From the NCBI GenBank assembly GCA_900544755.1, contig UQWQ01000045.1:1-17224 (forward strand): DNA of 17,224 bases. The letters are read 5' to 3'. A program made the position numbers and the translations under genes. The DNA comes from an uncultured Collinsella sp. (lineage in GTDB: Bacteria > Actinomycetota > Coriobacteriia > Coriobacteriales > Coriobacteriaceae). Below the pieces are notes generated by a model that had not been told where the DNA came from, did no database searches, and saw only the letters and a list, made by a program, of their open reading frames with translations. Below are positions 1-6,021 of this stretch, in pieces; the stretch's first letter is position 1; every line of letters begins with the position of its first letter.

Positions 1-21
1 GAAAGCACTTAATGTGCTTTC
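1..21 (+). terminator. Perfect 8-bp hairpin at the window edge, possible terminator of an upstream gene
   Basis: GAAAGCAC (1-8) pairs perfectly with GTGCTTTC (14-21) across a five-base TTAAT loop. The bases after it (CCGTCTTGCG) do not form a clean T-tract, so it would be a weak terminator in either direction. It may end the gene that lies left of the window, which is rpoC in many bacteria; that is inference only. Confidence 0.35.
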
Positions 22-74
22 CGTCTTGCGCAGGACTGTAGAGCAGCAAACTTAAAACCTGGGCCGCCCGGTCC

Positions 75-111
75 GGGGATCCTCCCAAGCGCACAGGAGG
101 GGATTCCTTTT
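75..111 (+). terminator. Imperfect GC-rich hairpin followed by TTTT; possible terminator or attenuator
   Basis: CCTCC (81-85) pairs with GGAGG (96-100) over a ten-base loop. A lower stem can form between GGAT (77-80) and ATTCC (103-107) if small bulges are allowed. A run of four T (108-111) follows. It could end upstream transcription or attenuate read-through into the rpsL operon. The bulges make this tentative. Confidence 0.25.
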
Positions 112-140
112 GTGTAGGCTTTGCGGAAATATGCCAATTT

Positions 141-196
141 TAGGATACGCCCGGCGGCGTGGTGTGTTGACGGCACAGCTAACGCCACGTATCCTA
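141..196. repeat. 9-bp perfect inverted repeat embracing the rpsL promoter
   Basis: TAGGATACG (141-149) and CGTATCCTA (188-196) are exact reverse complements. A second inner pair, GGCGT (156-160) and ACGCC (182-186), extends the symmetry. The -35 element lies between the arms and the -10 lies inside the right arm. It could be an operator pair, or an RNA hairpin in any transcript that reads through from upstream. Function is unknown. Confidence 0.5.
167..195 (+). promoter_or_regulatory. Sigma70-type promoter for the rpsL-rpsG-fusA-rpsJ operon
   Basis: TTGACG (167-172) is separated by exactly 17 bases from TATCCT (190-195). That is five of six and four of six matches to the consensus hexamers at ideal spacing. 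Transcription would start near 202, leaving an 85-90 base leader before rpsL. The leader contains a small AGGGG/CCCCT stem (215-219 with 228-232). Confidence 0.6.
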
Positions 197-288
197 TCGA
201 ACTGCGTGTTTCGTAGGGGGATGCTGACCCCTCGATTCAAGCCGTTGCACTTTACAGAAAGCTGGAATCATTCGAGAAGGAGTACGCT

Positions 289-666
289 TTGCCTACTATT
301 AACCAGCTGGTTCGCCAGGGCCGTCGTTCCGTGCCCAAGAAGTCCAAGAACGCTGCTCTGCAGCACAACTCCCAGAAGCGCGGCGTGTGCACCCGCGTCT
401 TCACCACGAGCCCCAAGAAGCCGAACTCGGCTCTTCGTAAGGTTGCCCGTGTTCGCCTTGTCAACGGCATCGAAGTTACCGCTTACATCCCGGGTGAGGG
501 CCACAACCTGCAGGAGCACTCCATCGTGCTCGTCCGCGGCGGTCGTGTCCGTGACCTCCCTGGTGTCCGTTATCACGTCATCCGTGGCGCCTACGACGCT
601 GCTCCGGTCCAGAACCGTATGCAGGCCCGTTCCAAGTACGGTGCTAAGCGCCCCAAGGCTAAATAA
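289..666 (+). CDS. rpsL: 30S ribosomal protein S12
   Basis: S12 lies at the decoding centre of the small ribosomal subunit and shapes translational accuracy. The 125-residue protein has the family's normal length. It carries the hallmark segments QKRGVCTRV (29-37), KKPNSALRK (43-51), PGEGHNLQEHS (68-78) and the GGRV-DLPGVRYH loop (84-96). The start is TTG at 289, supported by GAGAAGGAG at 274-282 and by the conserved N-terminus MPTINQLVR. It is the first gene of an rpsL-rpsG-fusA-rpsJ unit. Position 88 is Arg (codon CGT, 550-552), where most bacteria have Lys; substitutions at this site are known streptomycin-resistance changes in other species. Codon use is typical of highly expressed genes, rich in CGT, GCT and GTT. 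Confidence 0.98.
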   Translation: MPTINQLVRQGRRSVPKKSKNAALQHNSQKRGVCTRVFTTSPKKPNSALRKVARVRLVNGIEVTAYIPGEGHNLQEHSIVLVRGGRVRDLPGVRYHVIRGAYDAAPVQNRMQARSKYGAKRPKAK

Positions 667-691
667 GCCAGATAACGTTTTGATACTTTCG

Positions 692-717
692 CCGTGTGCC
701 GCCTAAGCGCCGCACGG
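692..717 (+). promoter_or_regulatory. Hairpin in the rpsL-rpsG spacer
   Basis: Bases 692-702 can pair with 707-717 around a CTAA loop, with one G-T wobble and one mismatch; the outer CCGTG/CACGG is perfect. It sits nine bases before the rpsG Shine-Dalgarno sequence (727-732). In E. coli the S12-S7 spacer is the S7 autoregulatory site. Whether this hairpin plays that role is inference. Confidence 0.35.
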
Positions 718-739
718 TAGACACTTAAGGAGATTTCAC

Positions 740-1213
740 ATGCCGCGTCGTGCAGCAGCTAATCGTCGTGAGGTTCAGCCTGACGCCGTTTACAACAACC
801 GCCTGGTGACTCAGCTCATCAACAAGGTCCTTCTTGATGGCAAGAAGGCCACCGCTGAGCGCATCGTTTACACCGCTTTCGAGATCGTTGCCGAGAAGTC
901 CGAGGGTGGCGACGCTCTCGCTACCTTCAAGAAGGCTATGGACAACGTCAAGCCCACGCTCGAGGTTAAGCCCAAGCGTGTCGGTGGCGCTACCTATCAG
1001 GTCCCGATGGAGGTCAACTCCCGTCGTTCCACCGCTCTGGGCATCCGCTGGATCGTCAACTTCTCCCGCGCTCGCAAGGAGAAGACCATGGCCGAGCGTC
1101 TCGCCAACGAGATCCTCGACGCCTCCAACGGCCTGGGCGCTTCCGTCAAGAAGCGTGAGGACGTCTTCAAGATGGCCGAGGCCAACCGCGCGTTCTCTCA
1201 CTATCGTTGGTAA
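740..1213 (+). CDS. rpsG: 30S ribosomal protein S7
   Basis: S7 is a primary 16S rRNA-binding protein that nucleates assembly of the 30S head and contacts E-site tRNA. The 157-residue product has the usual length. It begins with the conserved MPRR and carries NKVLLDGKKATAERIVY near residues 28-44, the beta-hairpin segment RVGGATYQVPMEV (80-92), and the C-terminal KKREDVFKMAEANRAFSHYRW. The ATG at 740 is preceded by AAGGAG (727-732). It is 73 bases downstream of rpsL and 19 bases upstream of fusA, as expected for a str operon. In other bacteria S7 represses translation of its own operon; the hairpin at 692-717 is the only candidate for that here. Confidence 0.98.
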   Translation: MPRRAAANRREVQPDAVYNNRLVTQLINKVLLDGKKATAERIVYTAFEIVAEKSEGGDALATFKKAMDNVKPTLEVKPKRVGGATYQVPMEVNSRRSTALGIRWIVNFSRARKEKTMAERLANEILDASNGLGASVKKREDVFKMAEANRAFSHYRW

Positions 1214-1232
1214 GTTAAGGTAAGGAACTAAC

Positions 1233-3332
1233 ATGGCTAAGCCTAAGTACAAGCTTTCCGATACCCGTAACATCGGCATCATGGCTCACATCGATGCCGG
1301 TAAGACCACCACGACCGAGCGTATTCTTTACTACACCGGTAAGACCCACAAGATCGGTGAGGTCCATGAGGGCGCTGCCACCATGGACTGGATGGTTCAG
1401 GAGCAGGAGCGCGGCGTAACCATTACCTCCGCTGCCACTACGTGCTTCTGGAACAAGGACGGTAAGGACTACCGCATCCAGATCATCGACACCCCGGGCC
1501 ACGTCGACTTCACCGCCGAGGTCGAGCGCTGCCTGCGCGTCCTCGATGGCGCTGTCGCCGTTTTCGACGCCGTTGCCGGCGTCCAGCCCCAGTCTGAGAC
1601 CGTTTGGCGTCAGGCTTCTACCTTCAACGTCCCCCGCATCGCCTTCATCAACAAGTATGACCGCGTGGGCGCTGACTTCTTCAACGCTATCGAGACCATG
1701 AAGGATCGTCTCGACGCCAACGCCGTGGCCGCTCAGGTCCCGATGGGCGCCGAGGACAACTTCTGGGGCGTCATTGACCTGGTCACCATGACTGCATGGG
1801 ACTTCAAGGCCGACGAGAAGGGCATGACCTACCCCGAGCCGATGGACGAGATCCCGGCTGAGTTTGCCGACATCGCTGCCACCAAGCGCGAGGAGCTCCT
1901 CGACGCTGCTGCCAGCTTTGACGACGAGCTCATGGAGAAGATCCTCATGGAGGAGGACTTCACCGTCGAGGAGCTCAAGGCTGCTCTGCGCAAGGGCGTT
2001 CTGGCCAACGAGCTCAACCTCGTCTTCGTGGGTTCCGCCTACAAGAACAAGGGCGTTCAGGAGCTGCTCGACGCTGTCGTCGACTACCTGCCCAGCCCGC
2101 TTGACGTCGAGGCCGTCACCGGTACCGATCCGGACACCGGCGAGGAGATCCAGCGTCATCCTTCCTTCGACGAGCCCTTCTCCGGCCTGGTCTTCAAGAT
2201 CATGACCGACCCGTTCGTCGGTAAGCTCACCTACGTCCGCGTTTACTCCGGCCGCGCCGAGTCTGGCTCCTACGTTGTCAACGCTTCCAACGGTCAGCGC
2301 GAGCGCCTCGGCCGCATCCTCGAGATGAACGCCGCCGAGCGTATCGACCGTGACGACGCTGCCGCCGGCGACATCGTCGCTTGCGTCGGCTTCAAGAACT
2401 CCACCACTGGTGACACCCTGTGCGCCGAGGGCAAGGAGATCGTCCTCGAGAAGATCGAGTTCGCTAAGCCCGTTATCGACGTTGCCATCGAGCCCAAGAC
2501 CAAGGCCGAGCAGGACAAGATGTCCCTGGCTCTGACCAAGCTCGCCGAGGAGGACCCGACCTTCCAGGTGTCCACTAACCACGAGACCGGTCAGACCATC
2601 ATCGCCGGCATGGGCGAGCTGCACCTCGAGATTATCGTCGACCGTCTGCTCCGCGAGTTCAAGGTTGACGCTAACGTTGGTAAGCCCCAGGTTGCCTACC
2701 GCGAGACCGCTGGTCACGACGTCGAGAAGGCTGAGGGCAAGTTCGTCCGTCAGTCCGGTGGTCGCGGTCAGTACGGCCACGCCGTCATCAAGCTCGAGAA
2801 GATGGAGGAGGGCTTCGGCTACGAGTTCGTCAACGCTATCGTCGGCGGCGTCGTGCCCAAGGAGTACATCCCGTCCATCGACAAGGGCATCCAGGAGGCC
2901 CTGAACACCGGTGTTATCGCCGGCTTCCCGGTCCTCGACGTTAAGGTCACCCTGTTCGACGGTTCTTACCACGAGGTCGACTCCTCCGAGGCCGCCTTCA
3001 AGATCGCCGGTTCCATGGCTATCAAGGACGCCCTCAAGAAGTCCGATCCGCAGCTGCTCGAGCCGATCATGGCTGTCGAGGTCGAGACCCCCGAGCAGTA
3101 CATGGGCGACGTTATGGGCAACCTCTCCGGTCGCCGCGGCAAGATCGAGGGCATGGAGGATCGCAAGAACAGCAAGCTCATCCGTGCCAAGGTGCCGCTG
3201 GGCGAGATGTTCGGTTACGCTACCGACCTTCGCTCCCAGACCCAGGGCCGTGCATCCTACACGATGCAGTTCGACTCTTATGAGCCCGCGCCCAAGTCCA
3301 TCGTGGACGAGGTCATGAGCAAGAACGCCTAA
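1233..3332 (+). CDS. fusA: Translation elongation factor G
   Basis: EF-G is the GTPase that drives tRNA-mRNA translocation and, with ribosome recycling factor, splits ribosomes after termination. The 699-residue protein has the normal five-domain length. GTPase motifs are G1 AHIDAGKT (18-25), the switch I segment QERGVTIT (58-65), G3 DTPGH (86-90) and G4 NKYD (140-143). The G4 motif is most often NKMD, so Tyr142 is a mild oddity. The C-terminal half carries the domain IV/V signatures SGGRGQYGH and GRRGKIEGM. The start ATG follows AAGGTAAGGAA (1217-1227) within a 19-base spacer from rpsG. tuf, which usually comes next, is absent, and rpsJ follows after 60 bases. Confidence 0.98.
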   Translation: MAKPKYKLSDTRNIGIMAHIDAGKTTTTERILYYTGKTHKIGEVHEGAATMDWMVQEQERGVTITSAATTCFWNKDGKDYRIQIIDTPGHVDFTAEVERCLRVLDGAVAVFDAVAGVQPQSETVWRQASTFNVPRIAFINKYDRVGADFFNAIETMKDRLDANAVAAQVPMGAEDNFWGVIDLVTMTAWDFKADEKGMTYPEPMDEIPAEFADIAATKREELLDAAASFDDELMEKILMEEDFTVEELKAALRKGVLANELNLVFVGSAYKNKGVQELLDAVVDYLPSPLDVEAVTGTDPDTGEEIQRHPSFDEPFSGLVFKIMTDPFVGKLTYVRVYSGRAESGSYVVNASNGQRERLGRILEMNAAERIDRDDAAAGDIVACVGFKNSTTGDTLCAEGKEIVLEKIEFAKPVIDVAIEPKTKAEQDKMSLALTKLAEEDPTFQVSTNHETGQTIIAGMGELHLEIIVDRLLREFKVDANVGKPQVAYRETAGHDVEKAEGKFVRQSGGRGQYGHAVIKLEKMEEGFGYEFVNAIVGGVVPKEYIPSIDKGIQEALNTGVIAGFPVLDVKVTLFDGSYHEVDSSEAAFKIAGSMAIKDALKKSDPQLLEPIMAVEVETPEQYMGDVMGNLSGRRGKIEGMEDRKNSKLIRAKVPLGEMFGYATDLRSQTQGRASYTMQFDSYEPAPKSIVDEVMSKNA

Positions 3333-3357
3333 GTTCGAGCTCCCTGTTACGTAATCC

Positions 3358-3374
3358 GCGAGAGCATCTCTCGC
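3358..3374 (+). promoter_or_regulatory. Perfect 7-bp hairpin in the fusA-rpsJ spacer
   Basis: GCGAGAG (3358-3364) pairs exactly with CTCTCGC (3368-3374) over a three-base CAT loop. It ends seven bases before the rpsJ Shine-Dalgarno sequence GGAGG (3382-3386). The following ACTCTTTGG is too short a T-run for a strong terminator. It may be a partial terminator, a processing site or a translational control element. Confidence 0.4.
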
Positions 3375-3392
3375 ACTCTTTGGAGGTTTAAG

Positions 3393-3701
3393 TTGGCTAC
3401 CCAGAAGATCCGCATTCGCCTCAAGGGCTATGATCACGAGGTCGTCGATCAGTCCGCGAAGCTCATCGTCGAGACCGCTCAGAAGACCGGCGCTCGCGTT
3501 TCCGGTCCTGTCCCCCTGCCCACCGAGCGCAACCTGTACACGGTTATCCGCTCGCCGCACGTGAACAAGGACTCCCGTGAGCAGTTCGAGATGCGCACCC
3601 ACAAGCGCCTCATCGACATCCTCGACCCCACCTCGGGCACCGTTGATTCGCTTATGCGTCTCGACCTCCCCGCTGGCGTCGACATCGACATCAAGCTCTA
3701 A
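3393..3701 (+). CDS. rpsJ: 30S ribosomal protein S10
   Basis: S10 is a 30S head protein that in many bacteria also binds NusB in transcription antitermination. The 102-residue length is normal. Recognisable segments are KIRIRLKGYDH (5-15), the loop SGPVPLPTERNLYTVIRSPHV (37-57), the KDSREQFEMRTHKRLIDI stretch and the C-terminal LPAGVDIDIKL. The start is TTG at 3393 with a strong GGAGG (3382-3386) six bases upstream; this is the second TTG start in this operon. S10 is normally the first gene of the S10-spc cluster (rpsJ-rplC-rplD), but here a strong terminator follows at once. It is therefore expressed as the last gene of the str operon. Confidence 0.98.
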   Translation: MATQKIRIRLKGYDHEVVDQSAKLIVETAQKTGARVSGPVPLPTERNLYTVIRSPHVNKDSREQFEMRTHKRLIDILDPTSGTVDSLMRLDLPAGVDIDIKL

Positions 3702-3722
3702 GCGATATTCCTCATAGCTTAC

Positions 3723-3762
3723 AGAGCCCCGCTGTCATTACGGCAGCGGGGCTCTTTTGTTT
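3723..3762 (+). terminator. Strong intrinsic terminator of the rpsL-rpsG-fusA-rpsJ operon
   Basis: A perfect 12-bp stem joins AGAGCCCCGCTG (3723-3734) to CAGCGGGGCTCT (3744-3755) over a nine-base loop. TTTGTTT follows directly. It lies 21 bases after the rpsJ stop. On the other strand there is no matching T-tract, so it is not an obvious terminator for birA, which converges on it. Confidence 0.92.
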
Positions 3763-3817
3763 GGCATGATGGGTTTGGATCGCCGGGTAAGGCTGCCGAA
3801 CGGCTGGCTGTGGCGAC

Positions 3818-4594
3818 CTACTCACTCAAGGGGCGCAATGACGCCTCCTCAAAATGGAAGGATCGCAAGCCGTCTTCTGTTTCGATGCACGCGCGACCAA
3901 AGGCATCGACGGTTTTAAAGATGCCGCGTGCCAGCTCGTCTCCAGCGGGTGAGCGGGCGATAACGTGCTTCCTAATCCAATTGAGGTGGGCGATATATTC
4001 GTCGTGGACGGGCGCGAGCGGTCCGGTGTTTTCTTCCATGGCGTTGAGGCATTCTGCCCAGGCATCTACAGCGTCTATAACTGCGTGATAGACCTCATCG
4101 AGGAGCATGTCGACAGCAGGAACGTTCTCGTTAAGGTCCGAGAGACCGATTGCCGGCAGGCCGCCATCGGGCACCTCTTGGGGCGCATAGTTCACATTGA
4201 CACCAATGCCGCAGACGGCGAAAGGTTTGCCTTCGTTATCGCGTGCGGCCTCGACCAGAATGCCGCCGAGTTTGCGTTCACGCGCGACCAGGTCGTTGGG
4301 CCATTTGAGGCCAATTTCGTTTGCAAGACCCTGTTTTTCGAGCGCCTCGAGCACCGCTAGGCCGCTGACGGCGGCAAGACCAGAGTACTTCGCAGGATTA
4401 ACGCATGGACGCAGGACAATCGAAAGCAATAGGTTGCCGGCGGTTGAATCCCACTTGTGGCCGCGCCGGCCGCGTCCTGCTGTCTGAGCCCGGGCGGCAA
4501 GTCCTGTGCCGTGCGGCGCTCCCTGTTTTCCTGCTTCGAGCAGGTCATCGTTGGTCGATCCGGTTACGTCGACTATCGTTAATTTGGCATCCAT
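3818..4594 (-). CDS. birA: Biotin--[acetyl-CoA carboxylase] ligase, monofunctional
   Basis: This enzyme makes biotinyl-5'-AMP and transfers biotin to the lysine of biotin carboxyl carrier protein. The likely substrate is AccB, encoded in the divergent operon. The 258-residue protein has the class I catalytic core: TGSTND (11-16), the ligase loop GRGRRGHKW (40-48), KWPND (97-101), RKLGGIL with the expected catalytic Lys108 (107-113), and a C-terminal SH3-like domain. The loop ends in His where Arg is common. There is no N-terminal helix-turn-helix, so it should not act as a transcriptional repressor like E. coli BirA. The start chosen is the ATG at 4594, because AAGGAGG lies 11 bases upstream and conserved sequence begins there. 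An in-frame ATG at 4675 would add 27 unconserved residues. Confidence 0.95.
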   Translation of the reverse strand: MDAKLTIVDVTGSTNDDLLEAGKQGAPHGTGLAARAQTAGRGRRGHKWDSTAGNLLLSIVLRPCVNPAKYSGLAAVSGLAVLEALEKQGLANEIGLKWPNDLVARERKLGGILVEAARDNEGKPFAVCGIGVNVNYAPQEVPDGGLPAIGLSDLNENVPAVDMLLDEVYHAVIDAVDAWAECLNAMEENTGPLAPVHDEYIAHLNWIRKHVIARSPAGDELARGIFKTVDAFGRACIETEDGLRSFHFEEASLRPLSE

Positions 4595-4636
4595 AACGGC
4601 TGCTTCCTCCTTAATGAATAAGTGAATAACGCAATG

Positions 4637-4671
4637 GTGTCGAGAGATAGACACAATGTGAAGCCTGTGTC
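4637..4671. repeat. Alternating GTGTC / GACAC half-sites upstream of birA
   Basis: GTGTC (4637-4641), GACAC (4650-4654) and GTGTC (4667-4671) alternate in orientation. The right-hand pair extends to GACACA/TGTGTC (4650-4655 with 4666-4671) with a ten-base spacer. They lie in the untranslated region or promoter of birA. They could be an operator or a transcript hairpin; no regulator is suggested by the sequence. Confidence 0.3.
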
Positions 4672-4687
4672 GCATTTGGGCAATTTA

Positions 4688-4706
4688 ATGTTAACACGTC
4701 AACAAC
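4688..4706 (+). promoter_or_regulatory. Operator-like repeat, copy 1, upstream of the fab operon
   Basis: ATGTTAACACGTCAACAAC here matches 4736-4754 at 18 of 19 positions. The inner GTTAACACGTCAAC (4690-4703) is an imperfect palindrome with 10 of 14 symmetric positions, as expected for a dimeric regulator. It occupies the place of the -35 element relative to the TATCCT box at 4720, so an activator or a repressor could act from it. It is also 94 bases upstream of birA and could serve both directions. Confidence 0.6.
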
Positions 4707-4719
4707 GACTGAAATGCGC

Positions 4720-4725
4720 TATCCT
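4720..4725 (+). promoter_or_regulatory. Candidate -10 box of the fabH operon
   Basis: TATCCT matches the -10 of the rpsL promoter in this window exactly. No good -35 hexamer lies at normal spacing; repeat copy 1 covers that position. Transcription would start near 4731-4733, just before repeat copy 2. The weak -35 would suit an activator-dependent promoter, which is inference. Confidence 0.4.
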
Positions 4726-4735
4726 CTCATGGTCG

Positions 4736-4754
4736 ATGTAAACACGTCAACAAC
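4736..4754 (+). promoter_or_regulatory. Operator-like repeat, copy 2, just before the fabH ribosome-binding site
   Basis: ATGTAAACACGTCAACAAC is the second copy, 48 bases after the first and in the same orientation, with one T-to-A difference. It ends two bases before the AAAGGAGG Shine-Dalgarno sequence (4757-4764). Bound protein here would block initiation or early elongation. The 48-base period is about 4.6 helical turns, so the two sites would not face the same side of the DNA. Confidence 0.6.
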
Positions 4755-4770
4755 TCAAAGGAGGTTAGTG

Positions 4771-5730
4771 ATGGGTTTCACGATTCTTGGAACGGGCTCG
4801 GCGCTTCCTAAGCGCAGTGTTTCCAATGACGAGCTGTCCGAGTTCCTCGATACCTCGGATGAGTGGATTTTTACCCGCACAGGTATCAAGAGCCGCCACG
4901 TCTGCACCACCGAGTCACTTGATGACCTTGCCGTAGCGGCGAGCGAGCGGGCGCTCCAGGTGTCCGGAATCGACGCGAGCCAGTTGGATTTGATCGTCTG
5001 CTCGACGACGACGGGTGACCATCTTGTTCCCGCTGAGGCGTGTGCCGTTGCTGAGCGACTGGGCGCGACGTGCCCTGCCTTCGATGTCTCGGCGGCCTGC
5101 GCCGGCTTCGTATTTGCGCTCGATGTTGCCGAGGGCTATATCGCCCGAGGACGAGCCAAGCATGTGCTTGTCGTTGCCGCCGAGCAGATGACGCGCGCGC
5201 TCGACTGGACCGACCGCGCCACCTGCGTGCTCTTTGGTGATGGCGCGGGTGTTGCGGTCATAGAGGCTGGGGGAGAGAATCCCCTCGCCGTTGAGCTTTC
5301 GACGTCGCCTGACGTCGAAACACTGCGCGTCCCCGGATTGGCGGGCTCCTCGCCGTATAAGACAGCGCAGGACCGCGAAAGCGTGCTGTCCATGAACGGT
5401 CGTCGTGTGTTCAAGTTCGGCGTCAATGCCATCTGCGACATGGTCCATAAGCTTGCGAGCGATGCGGGCATTTCGGTCGAAGACATCGACCATTTTGTAT
5501 TCCATCAGGCTAACGAACGAATCCTGAGCCAGGCAGTCAAGCGCCTCGGCGTGCCAGGCGAGCGCGTGGTTCGAACGCTGCGCGAGACCGGCAATATTTC
5601 GAGCGCCTGCATTCCCTTTGCGCTTGATCGGCTGGCGCGCACCAACGCACTGAATGCGGGCGACACCATCGCCCTCGTTGGATTTGGCGCCGGCCTGGAT
5701 ATAGGTGGCTATCTGCTTCGTTGGAAGTAG
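4771..5730 (+). CDS. fabH: Beta-ketoacyl-ACP synthase III
   Basis: FabH starts fatty-acid synthesis by condensing a short acyl-CoA with malonyl-ACP. The 319-residue protein has the thiolase fold of the family and the Cys-His-Asn triad: Cys110 in DVSAACAGF, His245 in FHQAN and Asn275 in GNISSACIP. The last motif is commonly GNTSAASIP, and the C-terminal GFGAGLDIGG differs from the usual GFGAGLTWG, so the active-site rim is slightly divergent. The ATG at 4771 is chosen because AAAGGAGG lies six bases upstream. An adjacent GTG at 4768 is less well spaced, and an in-frame ATG at 4714 lies upstream of the probable transcription start. It is the first gene of the fatty-acid operon, as in streptococci and many Clostridia. 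Confidence 0.96.
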   Translation: MGFTILGTGSALPKRSVSNDELSEFLDTSDEWIFTRTGIKSRHVCTTESLDDLAVAASERALQVSGIDASQLDLIVCSTTTGDHLVPAEACAVAERLGATCPAFDVSAACAGFVFALDVAEGYIARGRAKHVLVVAAEQMTRALDWTDRATCVLFGDGAGVAVIEAGGENPLAVELSTSPDVETLRVPGLAGSSPYKTAQDRESVLSMNGRRVFKFGVNAICDMVHKLASDAGISVEDIDHFVFHQANERILSQAVKRLGVPGERVVRTLRETGNISSACIPFALDRLARTNALNAGDTIALVGFGAGLDIGGYLLRWK

Positions 5731-5782
5731 TCGCACATAGGAAATAAAAACGCCCCTAGGGCACAACCAAAGGAGAACTACC

Positions 5783-6019
5783 ATGGCAGATCAGAAGACC
5801 TTCGAGCGCGTTTGCGACGTTATCCGCGAGACCGCTGGCCTTGACGACGTCGAGATGAAGCCCGAGTCCACGCTCGAGGAGATTGGCCTCGACAGCCTGG
5901 GCACCGTCGAGATTCTCGTCGCCGTCGAGGACGAGTTTGGCATCCAGCTCGATACCGAGGAGAACCCCAAGACGGTCGGCGAGTTCGCCGATACGGTCGA
6001 GGCGGCATTGGAGAAGTAG
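5783..6019 (+). CDS. acpP: Acyl carrier protein
   Basis: AcpP carries growing acyl chains on a phosphopantetheine arm between the Fab enzymes. The 78-residue acidic protein has the hallmark GLDSLGTVE with Ser38 as the attachment site. The ATG at 5783 follows AAAGGAGA (5769-5776). The 52-base spacer from fabH holds an A-rich stretch and a four-base-pair GCCC/GGGC stem (5752-5755 with 5759-5762). TTGGAA (5721-5726) and TAAAAA (5745-5750) are 18 bases apart and could be a weak internal promoter. That would fit the high demand for ACP but is uncertain. fabK starts two bases after the stop. Confidence 0.97.
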   Translation: MADQKTFERVCDVIRETAGLDDVEMKPESTLEEIGLDSLGTVEILVAVEDEFGIQLDTEENPKTVGEFADTVEAALEK

Positions 6020-6021
6020 AG

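Noticed and set aside
1428..1673. The G4 motif NKYD and other EF-G substitutions as a sign of a second, specialised EF-G
   Set aside because: The gene sits in the str operon and all other motifs are canonical. NKxD is satisfied, so a simple lineage variant is more likely.
1215..3602. A 795-residue open frame on the minus strand opposite fusA
   Set aside because: It mirrors the strong codon bias of fusA. The translation is low-complexity, rich in Leu, Val, Asp and Gly, with no recognisable motif, while the plus-strand frame is a clear EF-G.
3764..3817. A possible birA terminator on the minus strand (short GCCG/CGGC and GGTCGCC/GGCGATCC pairings)
   Set aside because: The stems are short or bulged and no T-tract follows on that strand.
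4595..4675. A 27-residue N-terminal extension of birA from the ATG at 4675
   Set aside because: The extension is unlike the family, and the strong AAGGAGG lies inside it, spaced correctly for the ATG at 4594.
4714..4770. A longer fabH from the ATG at 4714
   Set aside because: It would begin upstream of the probable transcription start and read through operator-like repeat 2. The Shine-Dalgarno sequence fits the ATG at 4771.
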